Counted from the first letter of the stretch, positions 19,949 through 33,599 are shown. The stretch is 64,000 bases of DNA from Closterium sp. Naga37s-1 (GCA_947471745.1 CANJKZ010000174.1:3829001-3893000); one strand, 5' to 3'. Program-made: numbers and translations. Notes: generated by a model not told the origin, from the letters alone.

Positions 19949-20080
19949 GTCAGAATAATGAACGAGGATGAATGAACTAGCAAAGAGTTGGGTACAAGTA
20001 CTAACCCTAATTGGGTTGTACCCCTTATGGGCTACCCCACTATAGCCTACACAATATAAGCTATATATAAGTTTGAAACA
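19949..20080 (-). repeat. Element B 3' LTR
   Basis: 132 bp, nearly identical to 27255-27385; flanked by gtgca on its left. Confidence 0.92.
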
Positions 20081-20305
20081 CCCCCATAGGCAAAGTGGGG
20101 GAGAACAAGTGGTCACAGTACCAGTCAAGAAAAGCAAAGCAAGCTCAGGGTGGATCACAAAGTCACCACACAGTCCGAGCACAAGCAAAGGGCCACAAGG
20201 CCTGTTCACATGCAGAGTTATATAAAAGAGAACAAATAATACAGTGATCATACCCTAGCAAGTGCAAGCATGCATGTATATATAGAGATCCCAGTACAAG
20301 CAAAA

Positions 20306-23300
20306 TCACGCAGTAAGCAAGTGAGGCACAGTAGGCACAAGGCCTAACACAGTAGAGAAGCGCTGATGATCACCAGGCAGAAGTGCCTTGGTGAATATAT
20401 CAGCAGTGTTGGCCCTACTGGCCACGTACGCGAGACAAAGCTGGCCACGCTGCTGCAACTCTCGAGCAAGGAAGTATTGCAGAGCGATGTGCTTCGTTCT
20501 GTGCTCCAGTCTGTGCTCCTGACACAAGGCAATCATGGCCTTGTTGTCTACGTACAGAACTGGAGGCGAACGAGGCTGCTCTCCCAAGTAAGTCAGCAGG
20601 TAGGTGAGCCAGCGTAGCTCCTGTGCAGCCATGGCCCCTGCGTAGATCTCAGCCTCACAACTGGAGCTGAGAACCGAAGACGAGCGGATAGACCGCCAGG
20701 AAACCGAGCCGGAACCAAGGCTGAAGGTGTAACCCTATGACGACCGCTGCTTAGCTGGGTCGTCAACCCAATCTGCGTGACCAGTGAGGACAACTGGACC
20801 CCGTCCTCCAAGCACAAGCCCCATGCCCGACGTACTGCAGAAGTAACGCAGTACCCTCTTCGCAGCATCCCAGTGCACCTTTTGATGCCTACCGGGAGCC
20901 ATGTAGCAAGCCATAAGGCTGAGAGGGTACGCGAGGTCAGGTCGTGTGCACGTCATCAGGTACATGAGGCAACCCACAAGCTCTGGGTACGGACCACTCG
21001 GCTCTACGGACTCGTCCGAAGGTGGAGCTGAGAGCGAGTGGATGGTAGACAGAGGAGTGGGCTGTGGCGAGGAGAATTGGAAGCCGAAGCGCTGAAGGAC
21101 CTGGTGCACCATGTGTGACTGAGTCAGGGTGTTGGTGCGCCGTGCTCTGTCCCGGGTGATCTGTAAGCCAAGATAGCTACGCAGTTCACCCTGGTCAGTG
21201 CAGGTGTATCTCTTCTGTAGCTCCGACTTCACAAGGGTCAGTGCCTCAGTGTCAGCAGTGGCAAAGACGAGTTCGTCGACGTACACGAGGACGTAGAACG
21301 GCGGCAGCGAGGTGTCGGAGCGTAGAAACAACGACGGGTCAGCAGAAGAAGGAGCAAACCCAAGAGCCGCAAGTGTAGTCCTCAGTGTGTCGTGCCACTC
21401 ACGAGGTGCCTGGCGGAGACCGTAGACTGGCCAACGGAGGCTCCACTGGGTACCTGCAGGAAACGACCCAGTGAAGCCAGGTGGGCGGCGCAACCAGATC
21501 TCCTCGTGAAGGCTGCCCTGCAGGAAAGCTGTGCTGAAGTCCATAGAGTGCAACTCGTAGTCACTCTGAGCAGTGATGTGCAGCAACACCCGAAGAGTAG
21601 TCATCTTCGGGGTGGGGGAGAAGGTCTGGAAGTAGTCAACCCCCTGACGCTGACTGAAGCCTCGAGCAACGTAACGCGCCTTGAAGGCAGGCGGAGAACC
21701 CGGCGGCCGCTTCACCCTGAAAATCCACATGCCATCGACTATGTTCGCCCCAGGTGGGGGAACCTCATCGATGTAGGTGCCTGTGGACTTCCAGGATGCC
21801 ATCTCGGCATCCATGGCTGCCTGCCACTGAGAGGAGTAGGGACCCGTAATCGCGGGGTCGGGATGTCTGGTGCATCCGGGTCTCCCTCAGGGGCAAGCAG
21901 CATGGAAGCGAAACGAGGTACAGCAGCTGCAAGACACTCAAAGTCCTCCTGCCTGTCCTCAAGGACGTCCGTGCCAAGGGCACACTCACCCTCGACGGAC
22001 AAAGGACTGGCAGACGTAGACTCAGCAACAAGAGTAGTGGCGTAGTCTAGACGACAGGCAACAGCAAAGTCAAGCAGCTCAGCAATGAGGGCAGACGCAG
22101 CAGCAGACTCAAAGGAAGGGTCAGTGACAGCAGTGGCAAGGAGACAAGAGACAGTAGGACTGGCAGCACAAACGCGGTCAGACTCAGGGTCAGGGACGGC
22201 AAGAAGAGAGGACTCAGAAGGAGCAGGCAGAGGAACACGCAGTGGAATAGAGGAAGGACGAAGTGTCATAGCGTGTGTGCCCGGGGACAGGAGGAGGACG
22301 CGAACGAGGAACGCGACGAGCAGGGCGAACAGGCAAGACAGGACGAGACGCAGGCTCACGACGCTCTGTAAGACCGCCGGACTGCTCAGTGTAAGGAGAG
22401 GGAGCAGGTAGTGGGGAGGCCGGTTGTAACGACGGCTGCGACTGGTCAGGCGGTGGACACAGTAAGGGAGGAGTAAGTCCAGTAGAAGATGGGACACCAA
22501 GAACCTGCTGAAGCAGGGGAACGAAGTACGGTCGCGGCCGCACAGTGCCGCCAGGGTCAACAGCTCCAGGACCTCCAACTCCAGCGCCTCCCGCGCTAGT
22601 GCCTCCAACTCCAGCTCCTGCAGCTCCGGCGCCACTTGCGCCAGAGCCTCCAGCTCCAGCAGCTCCAGACTCCGTAGGGTCTCCAGCTCCAGCGCCCCCA
22701 ACACCACCAGTCCCGGCAGCTCCAGTACCCCGGGTACGAGCACCTCCAGGACCAGTAGCCGCAGTACCTCCAGGAACACCAGCCCTAGCAGTAACTCCAG
22801 CACCTCCAGCTCCAGCGGCTCCAGCACCTCCAGCTCCGGTAGCTCCATTCCAAAGGCGTGCGCGCCGAACAAGCCACTCACGCAGCTGCTGCGAAGACTG
22901 TCTCGGCGAAGCACCAGCAGAACCTCCAGACGAAGCAGCACCCTGAGGCTCAGCACCCCCAGACTCCGCACCCTCCGACTCAGCACCCCCAGGCTCAACA
23001 CCCTCAGGCTCAGCACCCCCTGTCTCAGCACCCCCAGTCTCAGTACCCCCAGGCTCAGCACCCCTAGGCTCAGCAACTCCAGACGCAGTACCTCTAGCAG
23101 CACCTGAGTCTACAGCTACCTCACCAGGCACAGCACCAGGGGGTGGGTCTACCTGAGAGACACCTGAGGGAGCCGGACCCTGAGGAGGGAGGGGGTCTAC
23201 CGGAGGGGGACCTGGAGCAAGGAAGAGCGGCAGGGGAGGGAGAGGGGCACAGCGTTAGGGGAAGAGACGGTAAAAGGGAACTGACTCGTCAAACGTGACA

Positions 23301-26050
23301 TCCTAAGAGGGGAGGACATGGCGCGAGGTAGGGTGATAAAACTGCCAACCAGGCGCGTCAGGGACAAAGCCAAGTAAGATGCAGGGAATGGCGCGGGCGG
23401 AGAGCTTGTCTGCGGACGTATCGCGGACAAAGGCACGAGAACCCCAGACCCGGAACACCGACACATCGCCAACCTTCCCCGTCCAACGCAGTGTGGGCAA
23501 GGTCTCCGGCAAGGAGACAGGGGGCCAGAGGTTGAGCTGATGCGCAGCGTACCGGACTGCAAACGGCCACAGAAAACGGGGAGCAGCCGCATGGATCATG
23601 GAGGTACGAGCGACCTCCATGACTAAGCCAATGCGGCGCTCAGCAATCCAATTTTGCTGAGGGGAGTCCGGAAGCGTGAACGACTGGAGAATGCCCTCCC
23701 CACGACAAAAGTCCCGCAGGAGGTCGGAGGAGAACTCACCACCTCTGTCAGAGTGCAGACGCAGAACAGGAAGGTCCGCACGGAACCGCTCGCGGAGCTG
23801 GAGACGGACTGTGCAGATCCTAGGGATCAAGACATCAATGACCTGACCCTTGCTGAGCAAGGGGAAGACCGTGGTATACCGCGTGTAGTCGTCAACAACC
23901 AGCAGAAAGTAGCGCTCGTGGCCCTGTCCACTGACGCGGGCTGGGCCCCACACGTCCATGTGGAGAGTCTGCAGGGGAGCAGTCGTCGGGGGAAACGAGG
24001 AGGAGTGAGGAGCGGCGCGCTGCTGCCCCTCGACGCAAGGAAGGCAGGGCGGGGCAGGCGAGGGCGGGAGGGGAGGCAGAGACCTGGGAAGACCAGAGAC
24101 AAGGAGACGGGAGTGCATGCCACGAAGGCGTGGCAGGGAGGGGTGACCCAGGCGGTGGTGCCTCAGAAGAGTCTGGTGCGACAGGAGGCGACACGAGCAA
24201 GGGGGTGCTACTTGACTTGATGCGGACACCTGAGCAGACGCAGCTAGCTGAGGAGGCTCGGTAGCCAGTGTGTACAGACTCGACCCTGCCCGACGAGTGA
24301 ACGTGGTCAGGTGACGACCCGTCCGTGTACACGTGCAGATCGACACACGCTGCCCCCCAGGAGTGGTGGTAGTGACCATCGCATCCTGGAGGGCAGCGGT
24401 ACTCACCAAGTTCGTAGAGAACGAGGGGAGGTGAAGACCTAACAGTGAGCCGGACGGAACCGCCGGACACGGGAGGACAGTGGAGGAACGGGCAACCACC
24501 GGGCCCCCAGAGGGGTCAGCCAGTCGGACCGGGACAGGTGCAGGGAGAGGAGTGAGAGTGGTGTTGTCACGAAAGAAACAGCGTGAGGCACTTGAGTCCA
24601 GCGCGAAGGTGTGCAAGGCCTCAGCAGGCACAGTACCAGGGAGAGTACCAGACTCACTAGCATCTAGAGCAGCAGCCGCTATACCTGGGTCGTCAGGTGG
24701 CACACATCGGTAACAGTCACCCTCAGCACTAAGAGACAAAGCATACATAGCAGAAAGGATAACATCAAAGTCTAGGTCTAAGATAGCAACTCCAGCCCTA
24801 AGCAGATCTGCCCAGCGAGGGTGCTCGACCTCGTCACCAAACTCAGCACGCCAAGCGTCGTCGAGGCGAAAGAAGCAGTGGTGCTGAGTGTGAAGCCTCC
24901 CGCATGTCTGACCAGCACAGTCACCTGTGCGAATGACATACGGGCAGCTATCACTACCCCCAGATGTCCCACGCTGAAACAACCACTCACGAAGCTGCTG
25001 GGGCGACTGGGTCTCGCTCCGACGCTGCTACTGCTGCCGCTGGCCACCTTCGGAACCTCCACGCCGAACTCCAGACCTACCGCCACCAGTCCCACCGCCG
25101 CCACTGCCGCCACTCCCACCGCTGCCTCCACCGCCGCCACCAGAGCCCCCACCCCCGCCACCAGTCCCACCACCGCCACCACCTCCACCGCCACCACCTC
25201 CACCGCCTCCACTACCTCCACTGCTGCCCCCACCACCACTCCCGCTGCCCCCTCCACCACCCCTGCCACCCTTGCCCTTGCTGCTGCGGCGCTTCGCACT
25301 AGCAGAAGCAGCTCCGACGTCCTCAGCACCAGGGACGTCTGCAGTAGCAGTAGAGGCGTAGGAGGGGGCAAGGGGGGAGGGGGAGCACCCCTAAAAAAAG
25401 GGCGTGCGTGGAGTGCCACGAGCAGCACCTACAGCAACTGCACTAGTCTCAGCTGCAAGGAGGTGCTCCTCGAGTAGGTCAACAGTGAGGGAGGTGGGGT
25501 CAAGTGAGAGAAATTGGTCTCTGACAGAGCGAAGAGAGTCAGGGAGGCGAGTGACTATGAAGTAGAGGGTGATGAACATCGGGGGCGGGTTCCTGTCAAG
25601 GAACTCAGCAAGGACGGTAGCGCGGTAGCGAGCGTCACTGTCGCACAGGTGGGAAACAAGGTCCTCTACCGTGGCAAAGGCTGACAGCTCGGGGAACATG
25701 TATGGCAGAAGCAGGAGGCCTAGAGCAGCAGTGGCAGGCGAGGAGTAGCGAGCGACTACAGCGTCGTACAGTGCTTGTGCTGTCCTGTGCTGTCCGAAGT
25801 GAGCGCATTCGGCTAACGGCAGGTGGTTGCGAATGGCTAAGCGGGCAGCAGCATTGCGAGTAAGCCACTGTGAGCGAGTCGCACTGTTAAGTGTGGCGGG
25901 AGGGGCAGTAGCGGCACCTGACGCGAGGTCAAACAGCGAAACACTGTCCATAAAATCGCTCAGTAGGTACAGCTGCAGATCGTCAAGCCACGTGTCAAAC
26001 TGAATCGGTCTGCCCTCATGATCGAACGCGAGAACTCGAAGCGAAGCCAT
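20306..26050 (-). pseudogene. Element B gag-pol polyprotein (broken)
   Basis: Gag starts at ATG 26050 (WLDDLQLYLLSDFMDSVSLF) and ends near 25391, then a Gly-rich part (25420-25050). 24982-23303 holds a CGRLHTQHHCFFRLDDAW zinc-like motif, a protease region (TFALDSSASRCFFRD, with DSS where D has DSG), LLRHHRLGHPSLPRLRG, and an integrase core with DVWGP, VDDYTRY, LHSDRGGEF. A Gly/Ala/Pro linker follows (23131-22214). RT spans 21814-20735 (VYGLRQAPREWH, LVYVDELVFAT, where D has YVDDL). RNase H continues to 20306. Breaks include TAG at 23303-23305 and 20735-20737, both where element D has CAG (Gln), and a small deletion near 21850. Confidence 0.85.
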
Positions 26051-26059
26051 AGTGGCGCA

Positions 26060-27240
26060 GCACGCAGGAGCAGTAGTGGCAGCAGTAGCAGTAGAAGCAG
26101 CAGTAGCAGCAGTAGCAAGAGCAGCAGCAGGGGCCGAGAACGAAGGGGCCGAGGGGCCAAGGGGCCGAGGGGCCTGGGGCCTAAGGGGGGGGGGGGGGGG
26201 GGGGGGGGGGTCAGGCCGCGGGGCCGAGAACGAAGGGGCCGAGGGGCCGAGGGGCCAAGGGGCCGAGGGGCCTGGGGCCTAGGGGGTGGGGGGGATCGGG
26301 CCGCGGGGCCGAGAACGAAGGGGCCGAGGGGCCGAGGGGCCGAGGGGCCGAGGTGTCGGGGGCCTAGGGGGGGGGGGAGGGTCGGGCCGCGGGGCCGAGA
26401 ACGAAGGGGCCAAGGGGCCGAGGTGCCGGGGGCCTAGGGGGGGGTCGGGCCGCGGGGCCAGGAATGAAGGGGCCGGGGGTCGAGGGGCCGGGGGCCTAGG
26501 GCGACGGGGCCGAGGGGCCAGGGGCGAAGGGGCCGAGGGGCCAGGGACGAAGGGGCCGAGGGGCCGGGGGCTTAGGGCGACGAGAGGGGCCGCGGGGCGA
26601 CAGGTCGTGGACGACGGGGGGGGCGCGGGGCCTAGGCTAGGGGCGACGGAGCAACGGGCCGTAGGGCCTGGGCCTAGGCTAGGGGAGACGGGTCGCGAGG
26701 GGCCTTGGGGCCGGGGGCCTAGGTGCGTCGGGCCGCGGGGCCAGGAACGAAGGGGCCGGGGGCCTAGGGGCCGGGGGCCTAGGGCGACGAGAGGGGCCGC
26801 GGGGCGACAGGTCGTGGACGACGGGGGGGCCACGGGGCCTAGGCTAGGGGCGACGGGGCGACGGGCCGCGGGGCCTGGGCCTAGGCTAGGGGCGACGGGT
26901 CGCGACGGGCGACGAGCCTAGGGCGACGGGTTGGGGGTTGACGGGCCGGGGCGACAGGTCGCAACGGGCGACAGGGCGCGACGGGGGACGGTGGTCGCGA
27001 CGGGCGGCGGGGGCCGGGCTAGGGGCGACGGGCGACGCCAAGGGGCGACGGGCCTAGGGACGACGGGCCGGGGCGACGGGCCTAGGGGCGACGGGCCGGG
27101 CTAGGGGTGGCGACGGGCCGGGGCCTAGGGGCCTACGGGTCGCGACAGGAAGTAGGGGCAGCACGAGGGCTGCAGAGGGCTGCTAGCGGGGTAGCGCTGT
27201 GGTGGGCCCAAGGAAAACAAAAACGGTCCTAGCGGAGGAC
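26060..27240 (-). repeat. Element B leader: G-rich tandem repeats (ggggccgag type)
   Basis: About 1.2 kb of ggggccgag, ggggcctagg and gcgacggg units lie between the primer-binding site and gag, including a run of about 25 G near 26187-26210. No real coding sequence. Confidence 0.85.
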
Positions 27241-27242
27241 CT

Positions 27243-27254
27243 GTTCTCATACCA
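27243..27254 (-). other. Element B primer-binding site
   Basis: On minus, TGGTATGAGAAC follows the LTR end CTGACA directly. Confidence 0.75.
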
Positions 27255-27385
27255 TGTCAGAATAATGAACGAGGATGAATGAACTAGCAAAGAGTTGGGT
27301 ACAAGTACTAACCCTAATTGGGTTGTACCCCTTATGGGCTACCCCACTATAGCCTACACAATATAAGCTATATATAAGTTTGACA
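27255..27385 (-). repeat. Element B 5' LTR
   Basis: 131 bp, followed on its right by the target duplicate gtgca at 27386-27390. Confidence 0.92.
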
Positions 27386-27859
27386 GTGCAGCGACAACTT
27401 TCGCGCAGACCTGTCCCGCACTATCTCTAGCCCTAAATATTTCAGCACGGGAGTGATTTCCCGCAGCTCGAATGCGTTTTGCAGAAGCTCACGAAGGTCC
27501 TTCAGCATGTCGAGGCTGCTACTTGCGGCGAGAAAATCGTCAACGTAGACGAGTAGCCAGCAACCAACTCCGTCATCACCGAACTTGAAGTAGAGTGCTT
27601 CGTCCACCTGGCTCTTGCTCCATCTGCCGCCAATGAGTACACAGTCGAGTGCTGAATACCACAGCAGTGGACTCTGTTTGAGTCCGTACATGCTTTTCAG
27701 AAGCTTGCATACGCGAGATGTACCGTCATTGAAGTATGTCGGTTGCTCCATGTACAGATGTCGGTCCAACTTGCTCTGCAGGTATGCGTTTTTCATGTCA
27801 AGCTGCATGAGATGCAGATCAAGTACCACGACGATGGAGAGGAAAATGCGTAGCGTATC
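27386..27859 (-). pseudogene. Element C: reverse transcriptase core, between B and D
   Basis: It encodes LRIFLSIVVVLDLHLMQLD, MKNAYLQSKLDRHLYMEQP, SMYGLKQSPLLWY, YFKFGDDGVGC and the catalytic YVDDFLA, then LKYLGLEIVRDRSARKLSLH, ending at the B insertion site. It continues upstream across D into 34942. The stretch is open, so this part of C may be older but little damaged. Confidence 0.88.
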
Positions 27860-27865
27860 GTAGCT

Positions 27866-30800
27866 GTGAGGAAGTAGCGCAGAGCAATGTGCTTCGTTCT
27901 GTGCTCCAGTCTGTGCCCCTGACACAAGGCCAGCATGGCCTTGTTGTCGACGTACAGAACTGGAGGAGAACGAGGCGCCTCTCCCAAGTCGGTCAGCAGG
28001 TAGGTGAGCCAGCGAAGCTCCTGTGCAGCCATGGCCCCAGCGTAGATCTCAGCCTCACAACTGGAGCTGAGAACAGAAGAAGAGCGGGTAGACCGCCAGG
28101 AGACAGAGCCGGAGCCAAGACTGAAGGTGTAACCCTGTGACGACCGCTGCGTAGCCAAGTCGTCAACCCAGGAGGCGTCAGCGTGACCAGTGAGGACAAC
28201 TCGAGCCCGTCCTCCAAGCACGAGCCCCATGCCCGATGTACTGCACAAGTATCGCAACACCCTCTTCGCAGCATCCCAGTGCACCTTTCGGTGCCTGCCG
28301 GGAGCCACGTAGCGAGCCAGAAGGCTGAGAGGGTATGCGAGGTCAGGTCGTGTGCAAGTCATCAGGTACATGAGGCAGCCCACAAGCTCTGGATACGGGC
28401 CACTCGGCTCTACGGACTCGTCCGAAGGTGGAGCTGAGAGCGAGTGACCGGTAGGCAGAGGAGTGGACTGTGGCGAGGAGTAGGTGAAGCCGAAGCGCTG
28501 AAGGACCTGCTGCACCATGTGTGACTGAGTCAAGGTAATGGTGCGCTGTGCTCTGTCCCGGGTGATCCGCAAGCCAAGATAGCTTGTCAGCTCACCCAGG
28601 TCTGTGCACGTGTGTCTCTTCTGCAGCTCAGACTTCACGTGGGCGAGTGCCTCCGTGTCAGCAGTAGCAAAGACAAGGTCGTCTACGTACACAAGAACGT
28701 AGAACGGCGGCAGAGTAGCGTCAGTGCGTAGAAACAGAGAAGGGTCAGCAGTGGAGGGAGCAAAACCAAGAGCAGCAAGAGTCGTCCTGAGCGTGTCGTG
28801 CCACTCAAGTGGCGCCTGGCGGAGACCGTAGACTGGCCGCCGGAGGCTCCACTGGGTACCAGGAGGAAACGACCCAGTGAAGCCAGGTGGGCGGCGCAGC
28901 CAGATCTCCTCGTGTAGGCTGCCCTGTAGGAAGGCTGTGCTGAAGTCAAGCGAGTGGAGCTCGTAGTCACGCTGAGCAGCAACGTGCAGCAGTACCCGAA
29001 GAGTGGTCATCTTCGGGGTAGGGGAGAAGGTCTGAAAGAAGTCAACTCCCTATCGCTGACTGAAGCCACGTGCAACGTAACGCGCCTTGAAGGCAGGCGG
29101 AGAACCCGGCGGCCGCTTCACCCTGAAGATCCACATGCCACTGACGATGTTCGCCCCAGGTGAGGGAACCTCGTCTACGTAGGTGCCTGTGGACTTCCAG
29201 GAAGCCATCTCTGCGTCCATGGCTGCCTGCCACTGAGAGGAGTAGGGACCCTCTATCGCCTCTGCGTAAGAGCGCGGGGTCGGGATGTCTAGTGCATCCG
29301 GGTCTCCCTCAGGGGCAAGCAGCATGGACACGAGATGAGGTGAAGCAGCAGCAAAACACTCAAGGTCCTCCTGCCTGTCCTCAAGGACGTCCGTGCCAAG
29401 AGCACACTCACCCCCGACGGACGGAGGACAGACAGACGCAGACGCAGACTCAGCAACAAGACTAGCGGTGTAGTCTAGGCGACAGGCTGCAGCAAAGTCC
29501 ACAAGCTCAGCAACAAGAGCAGACGCAGCAGAGGACTCAAACAGCGGGTCAGTGACAGCAGTGGCCAGAAAGCGCGTGACAGTAGGACTAGCAGCACGAA
29601 GGGAGTCAGACTCCGGGTCCGGGTCGTCAGGAAGAGAGGACGCAGGAGGAGAGGGCAGAGGGACACGCTGTGGAGCAGTGGAAGGACGCAGAGTCATAGA
29701 GTGAGTGCCAGGGACAGGAGGAAGACGCGGACGCGAAACACGACCAGCGCGAACAGAACGGACAGGCGACGTAGAACGAGACGCAGGCGACACAGGACGC
29801 GACTCAGGCTCACGACGCTCCGTAAGACCTCTAGTCGGACCAGAGTAAGGAGAAGGACCAGGCAGCGGAGAGGCCGGCTGTAACTGCGACTGAGACGGGA
29901 CAGGCGGTGGACTCAGGGAAGGAGGAGGAGGTCCAGGAGAAGGCGGGGAGCCAAGAACCTGCTGAAGAAGCGGAACGTAGTACGGCCGCGGCCGCACAGC
30001 GCCTCCAGAAACAGCAGAGACAGAACCGGTACCTTCAGCCTCAGGGTCTCCAGTCCCAGCAGCACCTCCAGCAGCTCCAGCACCAGCAGCACCTCCAGCA
30101 GCTCCAGCACCAGCACCACCTCCAGCAGCGCCAGCACCTCCAGTAGCTCCAGTAGTACCAGCACCAGCAGCACCTCCAGCACCAGCACCACCTCTAGCAG
30201 CGCCAGCACCTCCAGTAGCTCCAGTAGCAGCAGCACCTCCAGCAGCTCCAGCACCAGCACCACCTCCAGCAGCGCCAGCACCTCCAGAAGCTCCTGCACC
30301 AGCAGCACCTCCAGCAGCATTTCGACGGCGCCGAGAGTACCACTCACGAAGCCGCTGTGGAGAGAGGGGCTCCCGCCGCGACGGGACACCTAGAGCACCT
30401 CCAGACTCAACACGCGCAGGCTCAGCACCTCCAGACACAGTACCCTCAGGCGCCACACCCCCAGGCTCAGCACGCCCAGTCTCAGCACCCCCAGACTCAG
30501 CACCCCCAGACTCAGCACCCCCAGTCTCAGCACCCCCAGTCCCCGCACCCGCAGGGTCAGCACCCCTAGCAGCACCTGAGTCGACAGCTACCTCGACCGG
30601 CTCGGCAGGGTCTACCTGGGACACACCTGAGGGGGCAGGACCCTGGGGGGGGAGGGGGTCTACCGGAGGAGTACCTGGGGCAAGGAAGAGCGGCGGGGGA
30701 GGGGGAGAGGCAGTGCGGTAGGGAAAGAGATGGTAGTACGACACCGACTCGTCAAACGTGACGTCCTGAGAGGACACAACATGACGCGAGGTGGGGTGGT

Positions 30801-33576
30801 AGAACTGCCACCCGGGTGCGTCAGGAGGGAAGCCAAGGAAGACACAGGGAACGGCACGGGAGGACAGCTTGTCCGCTGTAGTATCGCAGACAAAAGCTCG
30901 AGATCCCCAGACACGGAACGCGGACGCATCGCCAACCTTCCCCGTCCACCGCAGAGTAGGTGTGGTCTCCGGCAAGGAGACACGAGGCTGAAGGTTGATC
31001 TGATGCGCAGCGTACTGAACCGCGAACGGCCACAGAAAGTGGGGAGCAGCCGCATGGATCATGGACGTACGAGCGACATCCATGACCATGCCAATGCGGC
31101 GCTCAGCAATCCCATTTTGCTGCGGGGAGGCCGGAAGCGTGAACGTCTGGCGGATGCCCTCCAAACGACAGAAGGCTCTCAGGAGGTCGGAGGAAAACTC
31201 CCCGCCTCTGTCTGAGTGCAGACGCAGAACAGGAAGGTCGGAGCCGAAACTCTCACTAAGCTGGCGACGAGCACCGCGGATCCAGTCGATCAACACCTCA
31301 GTGACCTCACCCTTGCTGCGCAAGGGGAAGACTGTGGTGTAACGCGAGTAGTCGTCAACGACCAGCAGGAAGTAACGCTCGTGACCCTGTCCACGAACGC
31401 GGGCTGGGCCCCACACGTCCATGTGAAGAGTCTGCAGAGGGACCTCAGTCGGAGGAAACGAGGAGGAGTGAGGAGCGGCGCGCTGCCGGCCCTCGACACA
31501 AGGAACACAGGTGGGGGCAGGCCCCGGAGGAAGGGGAGGGAGGGACCTGGGGAGTCCAGAGACAAGAGCACGGGAGGCCATACCTCGAAGACGAGGCAGG
31601 GAGGGGTGACCAAGGCGGTGGTGCCAGAGGAGAGTCTCGTGCGCCAGAGGACGACACGAGCAGGGGGCAGACGCAGGACTAGACCTGGACGCAGCAGCAA
31701 ACACCTGACTGGACGCAGCTACCTGACCAGACGCAGGGACCGGAGGAGGCGCAGTAGTCAGTGTGTACAGACTCGACCCTGGCCGACGGGTGAACGTGGC
31801 CAGGTGGCGGCCCGTCCGAGAGCAAGTGCAGTGGGTCACACGCTGACCTCCAGGGGTGAACTGGTCAACCCACGCGTCCTGGAGGTCAGCTCCACTCACC
31901 AAGTTCGTAGAGAACGAGGGGAGGTGGAGTCCCGACAGTAAGCCCGACGGGGCCGCAGGACACGGTAGAACCGTGGAGGAGTGTGGAAGGACTGGGCCCC
32001 CGGAGGGGTCAGCAAGGGAGACCGCAACAGGTCGACGGAGCGGCGTGAGCGTGGTGCTGTCTCTAAAGAAAGAGCGCGAAGCACCAGAGTCAAGTGTGAA
32101 GGTGTGAAAGGACTCAGTAGGTGCAGTACCAGAGGGAGGAGACGTACCAGCACCTGGAGCAGCAGACGCACTAGCACCTAGAGCAGCAGCCGCACTAGCA
32201 CCTAGAGCAGCAGCCACAGTGCCCGGGTCGGGCGGGACACGCAGGTAACAGTCACCCTCAGTAATATCAGCAAGAGCATACATGGCAGCAAGGATAGCAT
32301 CAAAGTCTAGATCAAAGATAGGCACATTCTGCAGAAGCAGATCATGCCAACGAGGAAGCTCAACAGCGTCAGGAAACTGGGTACGCCAAGCGTCAGTCAG
32401 GCGGCCGAAGCAGCGCTGCATGGTGTGTGGGAGACCACACACCTCCCCACTACGAGTGCCTGTGCGAAGAACGTACGCGCAGGGACCTGCACCCCCAGAC
32501 CTCCCACGCCCAGCGTACCACTCACGAAGCTGCTGAACAGACGGGGTCTCACGGGTGCGCAACTGCTGCTGACGCTGGCCGCCACCAAGGCCTCCACGCT
32601 GCGTGGCTGCACCGCGACCAGAACCACCTCCTCCGCTACCTCCACCACCGCTTCCGCCGCCTCCACCGCCTCCGCCATCGCCTCCATGGCCTCCACCGCC
32701 GCCACCGACGCCCCCACCCCCGTGACCACCCCCACCACCACCTCCACCTCCTCCACCGCTTCCTCCACCGCCCCCTCCACCACCCTTGCTTCCCTTGCCC
32801 TTGCCAGTGCGGCGTCGCCCACTAGGGGCAGACGCAGCGCCGACCTCCTCAGTGCCAACGAGGTCGAGAGCAGCAGCAGAGGCAACAGAGGGGAGAAGGG
32901 GGACAGGGGAACACCCCTCAAAGAAGGGGGTGCGACGGTCGCCGCGAGAAGCCCCAACAGCTAAGATACTCTTCTCAGCTGCAGCTAGGCGCTCCTCTAG
33001 CAAGTCGACAGTCAGCTCGGTAGGGCAAAGGGAGAGAAAGTGATCCCTGACTGAGGAGAGAGAGTCAGGGAGGCGGGTGACTAGGTAGTAAAGGGTGATG
33101 TACATGGGGGGGGAGTTCGTGGGAAGAAACTCAGTGGGAAGGGCAGCGCGGTAGCGAGCGTCACTAGTGCGGAGGTGAGCAACTAGGTCAGCAACTGTGG
33201 CAAAGGCGGCAAGGTCAGGAAAAAAGTATGGCAGCATGAGGCGGCTGAGGGCAGCAGTGGTAGGGGAGGAGTAGCGTGCAACTACAGCGTCGTACAGAGC
33301 CCTAGCACTCTTGTACTGACTAAAGTGCGCGCGCTCAGTAGACGGCAGGTGATTGCGCACAGCAAGACGAGCAGCAGCATCGTGTGTGAGCCACTGCGAG
33401 CGAACAGTACTGTCAGCATCAGCAGTAGGGGCAGTAGAGGCGCCAGACGTGAGATCGAACAGTGAGAGAACATCCTTGCTATCGCACTGTAGGAAAAGCT
33501 GCAGATCATCTAGCCAGACCTCAAAGTCAACAGCTCGACCCTCAGCATCAAAGGTAAGAACATTGAGACTAGCCAT
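27866..33576 (-). pseudogene. Element D gag-pol polyprotein, nearly intact
   Basis: One frame of 1508 codons runs from ATG 33576 to a TAG at 29050-29052. Element B has CAG there (SQRQGVDYF). Beyond it the same protein continues for about 400 codons. Parts in order: gag (about 1-220), Gly-rich region (about 265-340), zinc-like VCGLPHTMQRC, protease FTLDSGASRSFF, HHRLGHPSLPRLRG, integrase core LHMDVWGPARV, VDDYSRY, HSDRGGEFSSD, PQQNGIAERR, Gly/Ala/Pro linker, RT with VYGLRQAPLEWH and LVYVDDLVFAT, RNase H with TGHADASWVDD and SSCEAEIYAG. It stops at HIALRYFL, where the 3' deletion starts. It is the most complete pol of the window and the reference used for A and B. Confidence 0.9.
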
Positions 33577-33599
33577 GACAGGAGAAGCAGCAGGCTAGC

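Larger units (their letters stand above)
19949..27385 (-). mobile_element. Copia element B (7.4 kb), inserted in RT/RNase H of element C
   Basis: LTRs are 19949-20080 and 27255-27385. They are identical by eye except a 2-3 bp difference at one end, so insertion was recent. Target duplication gtgca is perfect (19944-19948 and 27386-27390). Removing B and one copy joins KLSLH to QSAYVDKLRR in frame in element C. The primer-binding site is at 27243-27254, and a purine tract (gcctatggggg) lies beside the 3' LTR. Confidence 0.93.

Noticed and set aside
21739..23103. 454-codon Leu-rich frame on minus
   Set aside because: Frame-shifted shadow of element B's Gly/Ala/Pro linker; the correct frame (22214-23131) matches element D.
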